Positions 35,571-45,941 of a DNA stretch of 64,000 bases are shown here, piece after piece (position 1 is the stretch's first letter; each line of letters starts with the position of its first letter). Under the pieces are notes generated by a model that had not been told where the DNA came from, did not search any database, and worked only from the letters and a program-made list of their open reading frames with translations. Source of the DNA: Pseudomonas jessenii (GTDB taxonomy: Bacteria > Pseudomonadota > Gammaproteobacteria > Pseudomonadales > Pseudomonadaceae); contig NZ_NIWT01000001.1 of the NCBI RefSeq assembly GCF_002236115.1, positions 952,251 to 1,016,250 on the forward strand. Direction: 5' to 3'. Both the position numbers and the translations under genes were made by a program.

Positions 35571-36755
35571 ATGCGCCAGCTCATCCCTTACGCCCTGATC
35601 TACCTGCTGGCGATTGCCTGCGCCGCCGGCCTGGCCACCCAGAGTCAGGCCGCCGATGCGCCCTTGCAGGTGCGGATCGGCTACCTGGGTTATCGCCCCG
35701 ACGCCGGCCCGTTGCTGTCGAACGTCATCCCCGAGCCCACCGATGCCGGGCTGCGCGGCGCCGAACTGGCGATCACCGACAGCAACAGCACCGGGCGTTT
35801 TCTCAATCACGGCTACAGCCTGGTCAGCGCCAGTGTCGACAGCCCCGAGGCCTTGCTCGAAGCGGCAATGATGCAGCATGAACAGGGCCTGCGCCTGTTT
35901 GTGGTGAATGCCCCCGCGACCAGCCTGCGCCAATTGAGTGCGGCACTGCCCGATAGCCTACTGTTCAACGCCGGCAGCCCCGACGACAGCCTGCGCACCA
36001 GCGATTGCCTGCCGAACGTGCTGCACACCTTGCCGAGCCGGGCGATGCTCGCCGATGCGCTGGCGCAGTTTCTGGTGTTGCGCAAATGGCAGCGGGCGCT
36101 GCTGATTGTCGGCCCGACGGCGGACGATCAAGCCTATGCCGCCGCCCTGCGCCGCGCCGCCAAGCGCTTCGGCTTGCAACTGGTGGCGGAAAAACCCTGG
36201 AGCTTTGATAACGACCAACGCCGCAGCGCCCAGGCTGACATGCCGCTGTTCACCCAGACCGCCGAGTACGACGTGGTGCTGGTGGCCGATGAACGCGGCG
36301 ACTTCGGTGAATACGTGCCCTACCAGACCTGGTACCCGCGCCCGGTCGCCGGCACCCAGGGCCTGACCCCGGTGGGCTGGCACAAGACCGTGGAAACCTA
36401 CGGCGCCGCGCAGCTGCAAAAACGCTTTGAAGCCCTGACCGGACGCTGGATGAATGACCGCGATTTCGCGGCATGGATGGCCGTGCGCAGTATCGCCAGC
36501 GCTGTGAGCAAACTGCGCCAGGCCGAGCCGATGGCGATCCGTACGCTTGAAATCAGCGATCAGTTGCCGCTCGACGGTTTCAAGGGTCGCAAGCTCAGCT
36601 ACCGGTCGTGGAACGGCCAGTTGCGCCAGCCGATTCCCATTGTCCAGCCCCGGGCGCTGGTCAGCACCTCACCCCAGGACGGCTTTTTGCACCCGTTCAA
36701 CGAGATGGACAGCCTGGGTTACGACAAGCCCGAGGTCAGCTGCCGCTTTCCCTGA
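35571..36755 (+). CDS. pedA1: PedA1-like periplasmic binding protein of the PQQ-associated ABC system
   Basis: 394 residues with signal peptide (MRQLIPYALIYLLAIACAAG...). A branched-chain amino-acid-receptor-like periplasmic fold: VRIGYLGYRPDAGPL, ELAITDSNSTGRFLNHGY, then the second lobe LIVGPTADDQAYAAALRRAAK. It belongs to the PQQ-catabolism-associated binding proteins. In P. putida KT2440 the PedA1A2BC proteins are needed for growth with low lanthanide supply, which fits PedH here. The start at 35571 follows AAAGGAGTGCCCT. Heads the rightward pedA1-A2-B-C unit, 30 bases before pedA2. Equating it with PedA1 is from gene order. Confidence 0.85.
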   Translation: MRQLIPYALIYLLAIACAAGLATQSQAADAPLQVRIGYLGYRPDAGPLLSNVIPEPTDAGLRGAELAITDSNSTGRFLNHGYSLVSASVDSPEALLEAAMMQHEQGLRLFVVNAPATSLRQLSAALPDSLLFNAGSPDDSLRTSDCLPNVLHTLPSRAMLADALAQFLVLRKWQRALLIVGPTADDQAYAAALRRAAKRFGLQLVAEKPWSFDNDQRRSAQADMPLFTQTAEYDVVLVADERGDFGEYVPYQTWYPRPVAGTQGLTPVGWHKTVETYGAAQLQKRFEALTGRWMNDRDFAAWMAVRSIASAVSKLRQAEPMAIRTLEISDQLPLDGFKGRKLSYRSWNGQLRQPIPIVQPRALVSTSPQDGFLHPFNEMDSLGYDKPEVSCRFP

Positions 36756-36785
36756 TCCGAACATCACAACAATAAGGAATCCGCC

Positions 36786-37741
36786 ATGCGCCGCACCCTG
36801 CTCTCTTGCACCTTGCTGCTCGCCGCTGGCAATGCCGTTGCCAGCACTGCCTGGGTCTCCAACGAAAAGGACAACAACCTGAGCCTGATCGACATGCAGA
36901 CCCTGCAAGTCACCGACACCCTGCCCGTCGGCCAGCGCCCTCGCGGCCTGCTGCTGTCCCATGACAACAAGTTGTTGTACATCTGCGCCAGCGACTCGGA
37001 CCGGGTCCAAGTGATGGACGTGGCCACGCGCAAGATCATCAAGGAGCTGCCCTCGGGCAAAGACCCTGAACAATTCGCCCTGCACCCCAACAATCGCTGG
37101 TTGTACGTCTCCAACGAAGACGATGCGCTGGTCACGGTGATCGACACGGAGACCTCCAAGGTACTCGGCCAGATCAACGTCGGCGTCGAGCCCGAGGGTA
37201 TGGCCGTCAGCCCCGACGGCAAGTGGGCGGTCAACACCAGCGAAACCACCAACATGCTGCACTGGATCGACACCAGCACCCAGACCCTGGCCGACAGCAC
37301 CCTGGTGGACCAGCGCCCGCGCTTCGTCGAGTTCTCCCCCGATGGCGCGAAGCTTTGGGCCTCGGCGGAAATCGGCGGCACCGTGACCATTCTCGATGTG
37401 GCCAGCCGCACCGTGCTCAAGACCCTTAACTTCCAGATCAAGGGCGTGCACCCGGACAAGGTCCAGCCGGTCGGCATCAAGCTCAGCGCCGATGGCAAGT
37501 ACGGTTTCGTCGCACTGGGCCCGGCCAATCATGTGGCGGTGATCGATGCCAAGACTTTCGAGATTCTCGATTACCTGCTGGTGGGTCGACGGGTCTGGCA
37601 GATGGCGTTCACCCCGGATCAGAAGCAACTGCTGGCCACCAACGGCGTCAGCGGCGATGTCTCGGTGATCGATGTCGACAGCCTCAAGGTCAGCAAATCG
37701 GTGAAGGTCGGGCGCTATCCCTGGGGCGTGGTGGTGACGCC

Positions 37742-37745
<4 letters not shown>
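36786..37745 (+). CDS. pedA2: YVTN beta-propeller protein PedA2
   Basis: 319 residues with a signal peptide (MRRTLLSCTLLLAAGNAVA) and seven YVTN-type blades, e.g. NEKDNNLSLIDMQTLQVTDTLPVG, SNEDDALVTVIDTETSKVLGQINVGVEPEG and NGVSGDVSVIDVDSLKVSKSVKVG. Periplasmic. Always found with quinoprotein alcohol/aromatic-alcohol clusters; in P. putida part of PedA1A2BC. Its stop overlaps the pedB start by four bases (ATGA), so it is coupled to the ATPase. Could be a substrate- or metal-binding partner; no metal site can be assigned. Confidence 0.88.
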
Positions 37746-38469
<724 letters not shown>

Positions 38470-38473
<4 letters not shown>

Positions 38474-39261
38474 ACGCTTACTGGCAATGCTTGCGCGGTA
38501 TCGTGCTGCGCGAATGGCTGCGCTTTGTGCTGCAACGCACCCGATTTCTGAGCGCCCTGGTGCGGCCGCTGCTGTGGCTGCTGGTGTTCGCCGCCGGCTT
38601 TCGCGCGGCGCTGGGGATCGCGATCATCGAGCCCTACGACACCTACATACCGTACGAGGTCTACATCATTCCCGGGCTGGCCTGCATGATCCTGCTGTTC
38701 AACGGCATGCAGGGGTCACTGTCGATGGTCTACGACCGCGAGATGGGCAGCATGCGCGTGCTGCTGACCAGCCCCCTGCCCCGAACCTTTCTGCTGTGCA
38801 GCAAACTGGTGGCCACGTCGCTGATTTCGTTGTTGCAGGTGTATGCGTTCCTGGCGATTGCCTGGGTCTACGGCGTGCGGCCACCGGCCATGGGCCTGTT
38901 GCTGGCGTTGCCGGCCCTGTTGCTGGTGGCGTTGATGCTCAGCGCACTGGGCCTGTTGCTGTCGAACGCGATCCGCCAGCTGGAGAACTTTGCCGGGGTG
39001 ATGAACTTCGTGATCTTCCCGCTGTTTTTCCTGTCATCGGCGCTGTATCCGCTATGGAAGATGCGCGAGGCCAGCCAGTGGCTGTATTGGCTGTGCGCGG
39101 TGAATCCCTTTACCCATGCGGTGGAACTGGTGCGCTTCGCCCTGTATGAACGCTTCAATCCGCTGGCGCTGGCGGTGTGTGCGGGTTTGACGCTGCTGTT
39201 CGCGCTGCTCGCCGTGCTGACCTTCAACCCGCAGCATGCGGCCTTGCGCAAAACCAACTGA
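38470..39261 (+). CDS. pedC: ABC-2 type permease PedC
   Basis: 263 residues with six hydrophobic segments and the ABC-2 membrane-domain pattern (FNGMQGSLSMVYDREMGSMRVLLTSPLPR; NFVIFPLFFLSSALYPLWKM). Last gene of the coupled pedA1-A2-B-C unit, overlapping pedB by four bases and followed by a REP pair. Homologues are annotated as PQQ-dependent-catabolism-associated permease. Probable role in acquiring or handling the lanthanide cofactor, or another component of the PedH system; the former is by analogy to P. putida. Confidence 0.9.
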
Positions 39262-39275
39262 CTACACAGGTCAAC

Positions 39276-39365
39276 TGTGGGAGCGGGCTTGCTCGCGAAG
39301 GCTGCGGCAAATTCAATAAATAAGTTGACTGACACAACGCTTTCGCGAGCAAGCCCGCTCCCACA
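39276..39365. repeat. REP pair (REPIN-like), AGCGGGCT/AGCCCGCT variant
   Basis: Direct copy from 39276, complement ending 39365; both copies carry the G variant (GAGCGGGCTTGC), which keeps the arms complementary. Between pedC and the CxxxCW gene. Confidence 0.92.
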
Positions 39366-39487
39366 GGGGGGATCTTCATTGAACAGCGTGAAATTACTAC
39401 TTTAGTACTGGTTTTCCTGTCTATCGTCGCATTCCCAACGCCCCCCGACTGGCATGTAATAGGTCCATAACTATAAGGACCGAACCC

Positions 39488-40045
39488 ATGCCGCGAGCCC
39501 GACGTTGCCTGTTGCGCCCTACTCTCGCCGCCCTGTCGCTGGGCCTGCTGCTGAGCACCGCGCAGGCCGACACGGCGCTGTTCTCCACCGACGGCTATCG
39601 CATCGGCCTGTACCGCAGCCCGACGCCGGAGCAACTGCAAGGCGCAACCATCATCGACACCCCCGCCCTGCAAACCCTGCTCGGCCAAACCCCGCGCCCG
39701 GTGCTGATCGATGTCTACCGCCGTCAGTGGCTGCAAGGGCAGTTCATCGAAGACCAGCCCCATGAAAACCTGCCCGGCAGCCATTGGCTGGCCAATACCG
39801 GTGACGGTGACCTGACGCCAGCCTGGCAGGATTACTTTTCCCGCAACCTGAAATCACTGACTGGCGGCGACCCGACGCGACCGCTGGTCTTCTACTGCCG
39901 CTCCGACTGCTGGTTGAGCTGGAATGCAGTCAAACGCGCAGCCACCATGGGCTATAAGACTCTGTATTGGTATCGCGATGGCCTGGACGCCTGGCAAGCG
40001 GCCAATCTGCCGGTTTCGCCAGCCAGCCCCGAACCCTTTCCCTGA
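39488..40045 (+). CDS. PQQ-associated rhodanese-like protein with CxxxCW motif
   Basis: 185 residues with a signal peptide (to about STAQADT) and a rhodanese-like domain (PRPVLIDVYRRQWLQGQFIEDQPHENLPGSHWL). At the position of the rhodanese active loop is VFYCRSDCWLSWNAVKRA, with Cys137, Cys141 and Trp142. The family is known only as the PQQ-dependent catabolism-associated CXXCW-type protein. Periplasmic. Together with the SoxYZ-like carrier and hydrolase it adds a third sulfur-chemistry fold to this island. It precedes agmR by 56 bases and may be co-transcribed with it. Start follows ATAAGGACCGAACCC. Confidence 0.85.
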   Translation: MPRARRCLLRPTLAALSLGLLLSTAQADTALFSTDGYRIGLYRSPTPEQLQGATIIDTPALQTLLGQTPRPVLIDVYRRQWLQGQFIEDQPHENLPGSHWLANTGDGDLTPAWQDYFSRNLKSLTGGDPTRPLVFYCRSDCWLSWNAVKRAATMGYKTLYWYRDGLDAWQAANLPVSPASPEPFP

Positions 40046-40101
40046 GCTTTACGCGTGCGTGTAGTTGCCACACCATAATCAAAATAATGAGGTGAAAGGC
40101 C

Positions 40102-40767
40102 ATGTACAAAATCCTGATTGCCGACGATCACCCGCTGTTTCGCGAAGCCATTCACAACGTCATCAGCGACGGTTTTGCCGGCACCGAAGTGATGGAAACC
40201 GCCGACCTGGACAGCGCCCTGGCGCTGACTCAGGAACACGATGACCTGGACCTGATCCTGCTCGACCTGAACATGCCCGGCATGCACGGGCTCAATGGCC
40301 TGATCAACCTGCGTAACGAAGCGCCGACCATTCCGGTGGTGATTGTCTCCGCCGAGCAGGACAAACAGATCGTGCTGCAAGCCATCACCTACGGTGCGGT
40401 GGGTTTCATCACCAAGTCTTCACCCCGTACCCAGATGACCGATGCCATCCAGCAGATTCTCAATGGCAATGTCTACCTGCCTCCGGACATCATCCGCACC
40501 GCCAAAAGCAGCACCCACCGGCGGATGAACGACACCCCGGGCTTCCCGCCTGAACTGCTCCAGGCCCTGACCCGCAAACAACTGCAGGTGCTGGAACGCA
40601 TGACCAAGGGCGAATCGAACAAGCAGATCGCCTACACCCTGGAAATTGCCGAGACCACGGTCAAGGCCCATGTCTCGGCGATCCTGCGCAAGCTCAACGT
40701 GCACAACCGGGTGCAGGCGATCCTGAGTGCCGGGGATATTGATTTCGGGTCTTATCTGCGGCGCTGA
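40102..40767 (+). CDS. agmR: LuxR-type response regulator AgmR/ErbR (PedR1)
   Basis: 221 residues: receiver domain with phospho-acceptor Asp55 ([13 protein letters not shown]) and C-terminal LuxR HTH ([52 protein letters not shown], about 153-207). In P. aeruginosa and P. putida this regulator (AgmR, ErbR, PedR1) activates PQQ synthesis and quinoprotein genes. It is the only receiver-HTH regulator in the island, so it is the prime candidate for the shared upstream boxes. The cognate kinase could be either hybrid kinase in the island, most likely the neighbour at 40876. Confidence 0.92.
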   Translation: MYKILIADDHPLFREAIHNVISDGFAGTEVMETADLDSALALTQEHDDLDLILLDLNMPGMHGLNGLINLRNEAPTIPVVIVSAEQDKQIVLQAITYGAVGFITKSSPRTQMTDAIQQILNGNVYLPPDIIRTAKSSTHRRMNDTPGFPPELLQALTRKQLQVLERMTKGESNKQIAYTLEIAETTVKAHVSAILRKLNVHNRVQAILSAGDIDFGSYLRR

Positions 40768-40787
40768 GTCAAGAGCGCGTCGCTCTC

Positions 40788-40852
40788 ATCGCGAGCAAGC
40801 TCGCTCCCACAGGTACGATGCTGTCCCTGTGGGAGCGAGCTTGCTCGCGATA
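40788..40852. repeat. REP pair, reversed topology
   Basis: Complement copy 40788-40812, direct copy 40828-40852, only 15 bases apart, between the convergent agmR and nahK genes, where a transcribed double hairpin could act as a bidirectional terminator. Confidence 0.9.
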
Positions 40853-40875
40853 GCGGTGGCAAAAACGCCGGGATC

Positions 40876-43509
40876 TCAAGGCCTGCCGAGCAAATGACTC
40901 ATCGCCGTCTTCAGCTTCATCGGCCGCACCGGCTTGTGCATCAGGGTGTGACCCAGTTCGCGGATCTGCTGCTTGAGTTCATTGCTGTAGTTGGCCGTGA
41001 TCATCATCGCCGGGACCGGTGACGCGCGCCGGGCATTGATCCGGGCCACGGCGTCGACACCGTTGCGATCGTTGTCCAGGTGGTAATCGGCAATCAGCAG
41101 GTCGGCCTCGGCGTGGTAATTGTCCACTTGCCGCGCCAGGTCCTCCTCCGACAGCGCCGTCACCACCCGACACCCCCACCCCTCCAGCAAGGTGCGCATG
41201 CCGGCACAGATGGTCGCGTCATTGTCCAGCACCCATATCCGCGCACCGCGCAGGCGCTCAAGCATTGGCTCGCTCATCTGCAACGTCGGCGGCGGTTTCG
41301 GCGCGGTGGCGCTCAGCGGTACTTCGACCGAGAACATCGAGCCCCGGCCCGGCCACGAGCGCACATGAATGCGATGCCCGAGGATGCCGGCAATCTTCTC
41401 GACAATCGCCAGGCCCAGGCCCAGGCCGCGATCCTGATCGGGTCGCTGCACATCACCGCGCTTGAACTCCTGGAAAATCTCCTCCAGGCGATGCTCGGCA
41501 ATGCCCATGCCGCTGTCCCAGACTTCGATCGTCAGGCACTGATGATGCCGCCGGCAACCGAGCACCACGCGACCCCTGTAGGTATAGCGGATCGCATTGC
41601 TCAGCAGGTTGCGCAGAATCCGGGCGAGCAGCTGGATGTCACTGCGCACCAGCGCCGAACAGCCGATGAAGTGCAGTTGCAGGCCTTCACTGCGCGCCAC
41701 CTGGGTGTATTCGGCGGCCAGGTTGTCCAGCAGTTCACTGAGGGCGAACGGCGCAATGTCGGCTTTGATCACCCCCGCATCGAGCTTGGAAATATCCACC
41801 AGGGTGCCGAGCAGGTTCTCCACGTCTTCCAGGGAATTGCTCACGTTGCGCACCAGAACTTCGCTGGACATCGGCTCGCGCCGCTCCAGCAAGGCACTGG
41901 TAAACAGCCGAGCGGCATTCAACGGTTGCAGCAGGTCATGGCTGACGGCGGCGAGGAACTTGGTCTTCGACAGGTTGGCCTGCTCAGCTTCCTGCTTGGC
42001 CTCGCGCAAGCGTGACTCGACCAGGCGACGCTCATCGATCTCGCGCAGCAGTTGGTCATTGAGGGTAGTCAATTCCGCCGTGCGCTCGCGTACCCGCAGC
42101 TCAAGGTTCTGATAAGCCTGATGCAACGCCTCGGCGGTGCGCCGGCGTTCGGTAATGTCGCGGATCAGCACGAAAATCCCCACCACCTCGCCACTGGCCA
42201 GTCGGTTGGGCACATAGGAGCGCAGCATGTAGCGCTCCTGATTGTTGACGTTGGTTTCGGCGAACTCGAACGTCACGCTCTCGCCGGCCAGCGCCCTGGC
42301 CACGTAGGACTCCAGCCGCTGGTAATGCTGTTCGCTGTGCACTTCGCGCAGGCTCTGGCCGAGCATCACGCCGCGGGGCCAGCAGTACCATTCTTCGTAG
42401 ACCTTGTTGGTGAACTCGTAGACCAGGTCGGCATTGAGGTAGGCAATCAATGCAGGTACGTGATCGGTGATCAGGCGAATCCAGTGTTCGCTTTCACTCA
42501 GCGCCTCGGCGTGCTGGTAGCGTTCGGTAATGTCGGTGAAGGTGTTGACGAAACCGCCGGCGGGCAATGCATGGGTGCGGATTTCCAGGACCCGGCCATC
42601 GTACAGACGCTGCTCGCATTCGCGTACCGGTCGTCCGTTGCCATCGCGACTGGCCGGGGTCAGCAGGTTCAACTCGCTGTCGGCGATTACTTCGGCAAAC
42701 GGGCGATGGGCCGCCACGGGCGCCAGGCCGCTCAACTCCAGGAAACGCCGGTTCCACAACTCCAGAATGCCCTCGGCGCTGACCATCGCCACCCCTTGGG
42801 ACAGGTTGTCGACCGCCCGTTGAAGCAGATGCGACTTCTGCGCCACCGCCTGCTCCCGGCGTACGGTTTCGCTGAGTTTGACGTCGGTAATGTCGGTGAA
42901 CAGAATCACCCGCCCCCCTTCCTGGGTCGGCCGCTCGCTGACTTGCAGCCAGCGCCCGTTCTGCAGGCGGTAAAGCAGGTTTTCGTCGGCATGCCCGCGT
43001 GGCTCTTCGGTGAACAGGCCGTTGTTCATCATCAGCCGCTTGACCTCGGTCAGGCGCATGCCGGCATTGATCCGCACCCGGCTGTTGCTCCAGAACGCCT
43101 TGAACCGACTGTTGAACAGCACGATGCGCTGCTCGGCGTCGAACAGGACGAAGGCGTCGGAAATGCTTTCGATGGCATCGATCAGGTGTTGATGCGCCGT
43201 TTCCGCGCGCAGGCGGGCTTCGCTGAGCAAATGATTACCGGCCTTGAGTTCGGCCATGGCCTGGTTCAGGGCATCGGTGCGTTCGCGCACCTGCTCGGCC
43301 AGCACCACCGAATGCTGGAATGCCGCGTACGGATCGTTGCCGCGGGTCACCCCGGACTCGACCCGTTCGATCAGCGCACCATTGATGCGCTGCAGTTTAT
43401 GGTTTTCCAGGCGCAGCCTGGCCAGCTCGGCCTGCAGCTCAGCGATGTCCTGGGGCGCGGCCACGGGCAATGGCAACGCCGGTGAAGGTCTGGTTGATGT
43501 GCATGCCAT
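40876..43509 (-). CDS. nahK: multi-PAS hybrid histidine kinase NahK/ErcS'
   Basis: 877 residues, soluble. N-terminal coiled coil (LQAELARLRLENHKLQRING), at least three PAS modules, each closed by a DITE/DITDVK-type strand (about 110-235, 235-355, 360-480), HisKA with His524 (AAVSHDLLQPLNAARL), HATPase (GLGLGLAIVEKIAG) and a C-terminal receiver (LLIADYHLDND, LMHKPVRP). It overlaps the upstream FIST gene by 71 bases, the arrangement of NosP-NahK in P. aeruginosa, where NahK (also ErcS') feeds the HptB/Gac biofilm pathway and lies in the ethanol region. GGAG nine bases before the ATG at 43509 supports the overlapping start. Confidence 0.88.
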   Translation of the reverse strand: MACTSTRPSPALPLPVAAPQDIAELQAELARLRLENHKLQRINGALIERVESGVTRGNDPYAAFQHSVVLAEQVRERTDALNQAMAELKAGNHLLSEARLRAETAHQHLIDAIESISDAFVLFDAEQRIVLFNSRFKAFWSNSRVRINAGMRLTEVKRLMMNNGLFTEEPRGHADENLLYRLQNGRWLQVSERPTQEGGRVILFTDITDVKLSETVRREQAVAQKSHLLQRAVDNLSQGVAMVSAEGILELWNRRFLELSGLAPVAAHRPFAEVIADSELNLLTPASRDGNGRPVRECEQRLYDGRVLEIRTHALPAGGFVNTFTDITERYQHAEALSESEHWIRLITDHVPALIAYLNADLVYEFTNKVYEEWYCWPRGVMLGQSLREVHSEQHYQRLESYVARALAGESVTFEFAETNVNNQERYMLRSYVPNRLASGEVVGIFVLIRDITERRRTAEALHQAYQNLELRVRERTAELTTLNDQLLREIDERRLVESRLREAKQEAEQANLSKTKFLAAVSHDLLQPLNAARLFTSALLERREPMSSEVLVRNVSNSLEDVENLLGTLVDISKLDAGVIKADIAPFALSELLDNLAAEYTQVARSEGLQLHFIGCSALVRSDIQLLARILRNLLSNAIRYTYRGRVVLGCRRHHQCLTIEVWDSGMGIAEHRLEEIFQEFKRGDVQRPDQDRGLGLGLAIVEKIAGILGHRIHVRSWPGRGSMFSVEVPLSATAPKPPPTLQMSEPMLERLRGARIWVLDNDATICAGMRTLLEGWGCRVVTALSEEDLARQVDNYHAEADLLIADYHLDNDRNGVDAVARINARRASPVPAMMITANYSNELKQQIRELGHTLMHKPVRPMKLKTAMSHLLGRP

Positions 43510-44602
43510 TGAACTGTTCTCCGTAGGTGTTGAAACCCATCACCCGTTGCTCACGCAAAAACGTGCCGATCTGATCAAGACTGCCGTCGTCTTCGAGTTC
43601 CAGACGCCGCAGGAAACAGTCGCAACCGATGGTCAGCAGCAAATCACCCAGGCGCTCCTGCAAACCCTCGAACAGGCTTTGCAGGTTCGGCAGCATCGGC
43701 CCCGGAGTCATGGCGGTGAGGACGATGCCGTTTTCCACGGCGCAGTAGAAGCTCAGGCTCAGGTCCGGATGCACCTGCTGGATGGCCCGCACGTAGTACT
43801 GCTGATTGATCCGCACTGCCAACGGGTGCGCGGCGAAGACCCGGTGATCGAGTTGCGCCACCGGCACGCCGATGTGCCGGGCGTACTCGGCGGCGGCCGG
43901 CTCGGCATTGAGTTCGAAGACCCGGCGCAAAGTGCTGTCGGCCCCGGTGACCACCAGCTTTTCGGCGCGGGGCAGCACGTGGTGGGTGGTGAACACTTCG
44001 AAATCCAGCCAGGTATTGACCAGCACCACCACGGCCGCGCCGCTGTGGAACTCGCCATCGAAGTACACATGGGTATGGGTCAGGTAGTTATCGTCGCCGG
44101 CCGAGCCGCCGAAATGCGGAATGTCGCCCAATGCCGCGCTCAAGGCCGCCAGGACCATTTCTTCACGGCTGGACAGGCCATCGAGCAAGGTCAGGGCAAA
44201 GCTGTTGCCCTTGATCGGGGCCAGGGTGTTGCTGCGACAGCCACTGACCAGGCGCTCGACCATTTGCTGGGCGTCGATCAGGCTGAAGTGCTCCATCTGG
44301 TCGATCAGCTCGATCGCGATGGAAAAGTGCCGATGATCGAAACCCACCGCCGTCACGCAATTGCGTCCGTAGCCCAGCGGGGTGATTTCCCCGGCGCTGG
44401 TGCAGCCCGCCAGGCGAATGCCGCCGAAGCTTTGCTGCAAGGCCTGGCCCAGCGCCTGCAAGTCGTACTCGGCGGAACAGAAGAACAGCACGAACCCCAG
44501 GTGCGGATGCAACAACTGTCGTGCCAGTTCCTGCGCGACCTGCCGGGCATCGGTGGCCTGGGACATCGCACTGACGATTCCTTCGTTCTGGACCGACTGC
44601 AT
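43439..44602 (-). CDS. nosP: FIST-domain sensor, NosP-like
   Basis: 387 residues, soluble, with FIST N (ARQLLHPHLGFVLFFCSAEYD; LAGCTSAGEITPLGYGRNCVTAVGF) and FIST C (NPLAVR-like PLAVRINQQYYVRAI; GIVLTAMTPGPMLPNL) domains. In P. aeruginosa and other bacteria such proteins (NosP) bind heme and nitric oxide and control the adjacent hybrid kinase. ATG at 44602 is chosen over a GTG at 44608, which coincides with the GGAGG ribosome site itself. Overlap with nahK (71 bases) indicates tight coupling. The box CGAATGCTACTT lies upstream, tying it to the PQQ regulon. Confidence 0.85.
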   Translation of the reverse strand: MQSVQNEGIVSAMSQATDARQVAQELARQLLHPHLGFVLFFCSAEYDLQALGQALQQSFGGIRLAGCTSAGEITPLGYGRNCVTAVGFDHRHFSIAIELIDQMEHFSLIDAQQMVERLVSGCRSNTLAPIKGNSFALTLLDGLSSREEMVLAALSAALGDIPHFGGSAGDDNYLTHTHVYFDGEFHSGAAVVVLVNTWLDFEVFTTHHVLPRAEKLVVTGADSTLRRVFELNAEPAAAEYARHIGVPVAQLDHRVFAAHPLAVRINQQYYVRAIQQVHPDLSLSFYCAVENGIVLTAMTPGPMLPNLQSLFEGLQERLGDLLLTIGCDCFLRRLELEDDGSLDQIGTFLREQRVMGFNTYGEQFNGMHINQTFTGVAIARGRAPGHR

Positions 44603-44662
44603 CGTCACCTCCGGCAGGTGCGTGTGTATGAGGCACGAGTGTACGAAGTCTGTGAGGTGCGA

Positions 44663-44674
44663 CGAATGCTACTT
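44663..44674 (-). promoter_or_regulatory. CGAATGCTACTT box upstream of nosP
   Basis: Identical 12-mer to the one upstream of pqqA (28291-28302), 61 bases from the nosP start. Confidence 0.5.
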
Positions 44675-44756
44675 GGGTAGCGGGTAGCCGCTTCGATGGG
44701 ATGAGACGGTTGGCGACCCTCGCCGCGATGCGCACGGCCAGGGCCACCTCCCGGGG

Positions 44757-45941
44757 TTACCAGGTCAGCACCGCACCCACGGCAAAGGTGTCGGTGTCTT
44801 CGTTCTGCTCGTCGGTGTCGTGGCCATTGATTTCGAACTGGTTGTACTCGGCCACCAGCTTGAGGTTGTCGTTCACGTCATGGAACAACGCGATGCCGCG
44901 GGTCTCGTAGTCCGCGCCGCTGCCGACCACGCCGTTGCCATCGTCATTGGTCTTGCCATAGGACAAGGCCAGGCGGTTCTTGCCCAGTTTGTAGGAGCCC
45001 TGCATCAGGTAGCCGTCGCTGTCGACATTGCGCAGGGTCGGCTCGCCGGCATTGTTGGTGAAAAACGGGTTGATGCCCTTGGCCTGGAAACCGGAGCCGG
45101 TGAGGGACAAACCGCCCATCTTCGCCTGCACGCCATAACCGACACCCTTGGAGGTGACGGTCTCGACCGTGGAATCAGTGTTGTCCGAGGTCTGGTAGCT
45201 GCCGTTGACCCAGCTGTAGATCTTTGCCCCCGCCAGGTCGAATTGATAGGTGACTTCGCTCTCGGTACGCGGGTTTTCCTGATAGGCCTTGCCCGTCGGG
45301 CTGCTGTCATTGGTGTCCACCGGGTCCATGATGCCGACCGCCACGCGCAGACCGTCCATCACCGGGGTGCGATAGGTTATCTGCGAGGTCGGGAACGGAT
45401 ACGGATAACCGGTGCCGATGTTGCCGAACGACACCCCGCCGCCATCCACCAGCCCCAGCGTATCGCTGACCTGACCATAACCGGCGAGCATTTCGTCGAG
45501 CAGGATGTTGGAACGGGCGAACAGCCCGAAGTCCTTGCCGATCAGCACCTCGCCCCACTCCGGGTTGGCCACGGTGCCGAAGAACTGCCGCACATCGATG
45601 GCGGTGTCGGTGCCGTTGGTTTCGCTGTCGTTGATGGTGACCCAGAACGAGGCACGGGCGCCGAGCTTGAGGTCGTCTACCTGCTTGCCCATGTTGAACC
45701 CCAGGTAGTTGGGCAGGAACCCCATCTTGACCCGCGACTGTCGACGGTCGAACTGATCGCCGGCGCGATCGACATCGCTGTTCACGTAGAAGGCGTTGAT
45801 GTAGCCGTCGGTGGAGAACGTGGTCTGGTCCTTGTCGTACAGCATGATATCCGCCTCGACCAGCGGGCTCAGGCCAAGGGCGGACAGGCTGGCGATGAAG
45901 GCAGGCAGAAAACGATGCGTGACGTTCTTATTGTTGTGCAT
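44757..45941 (-). CDS. outer-membrane porin
   Basis: 394 residues with signal peptide (MHNNKNVTHRFLPAFIASLSALGL...) and the alternating polar/hydrophobic strands of a general Gram-negative porin: FSTDGYINAFYVNSD near the N-terminus, GVQAKMGGLSLTGSGFQAKG, and a C-terminal strand ending in DTFAVGAVLTW with terminal aromatic residue as required by BAM. The start at 45941 has CGGAGCGCGCC. It closes the PQQ island at one side, as a porin-like gene does in P. putida as I recall. Possible uptake route for alcohol, PQQ or metal chelate; none is demonstrated. The longer open frame upstream reads through the next gene and is rejected. Confidence 0.82.
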   Translation of the reverse strand: MHNNKNVTHRFLPAFIASLSALGLSPLVEADIMLYDKDQTTFSTDGYINAFYVNSDVDRAGDQFDRRQSRVKMGFLPNYLGFNMGKQVDDLKLGARASFWVTINDSETNGTDTAIDVRQFFGTVANPEWGEVLIGKDFGLFARSNILLDEMLAGYGQVSDTLGLVDGGGVSFGNIGTGYPYPFPTSQITYRTPVMDGLRVAVGIMDPVDTNDSSPTGKAYQENPRTESEVTYQFDLAGAKIYSWVNGSYQTSDNTDSTVETVTSKGVGYGVQAKMGGLSLTGSGFQAKGINPFFTNNAGEPTLRNVDSDGYLMQGSYKLGKNRLALSYGKTNDDGNGVVGSGADYETRGIALFHDVNDNLKLVAEYNQFEINGHDTDEQNEDTDTFAVGAVLTW

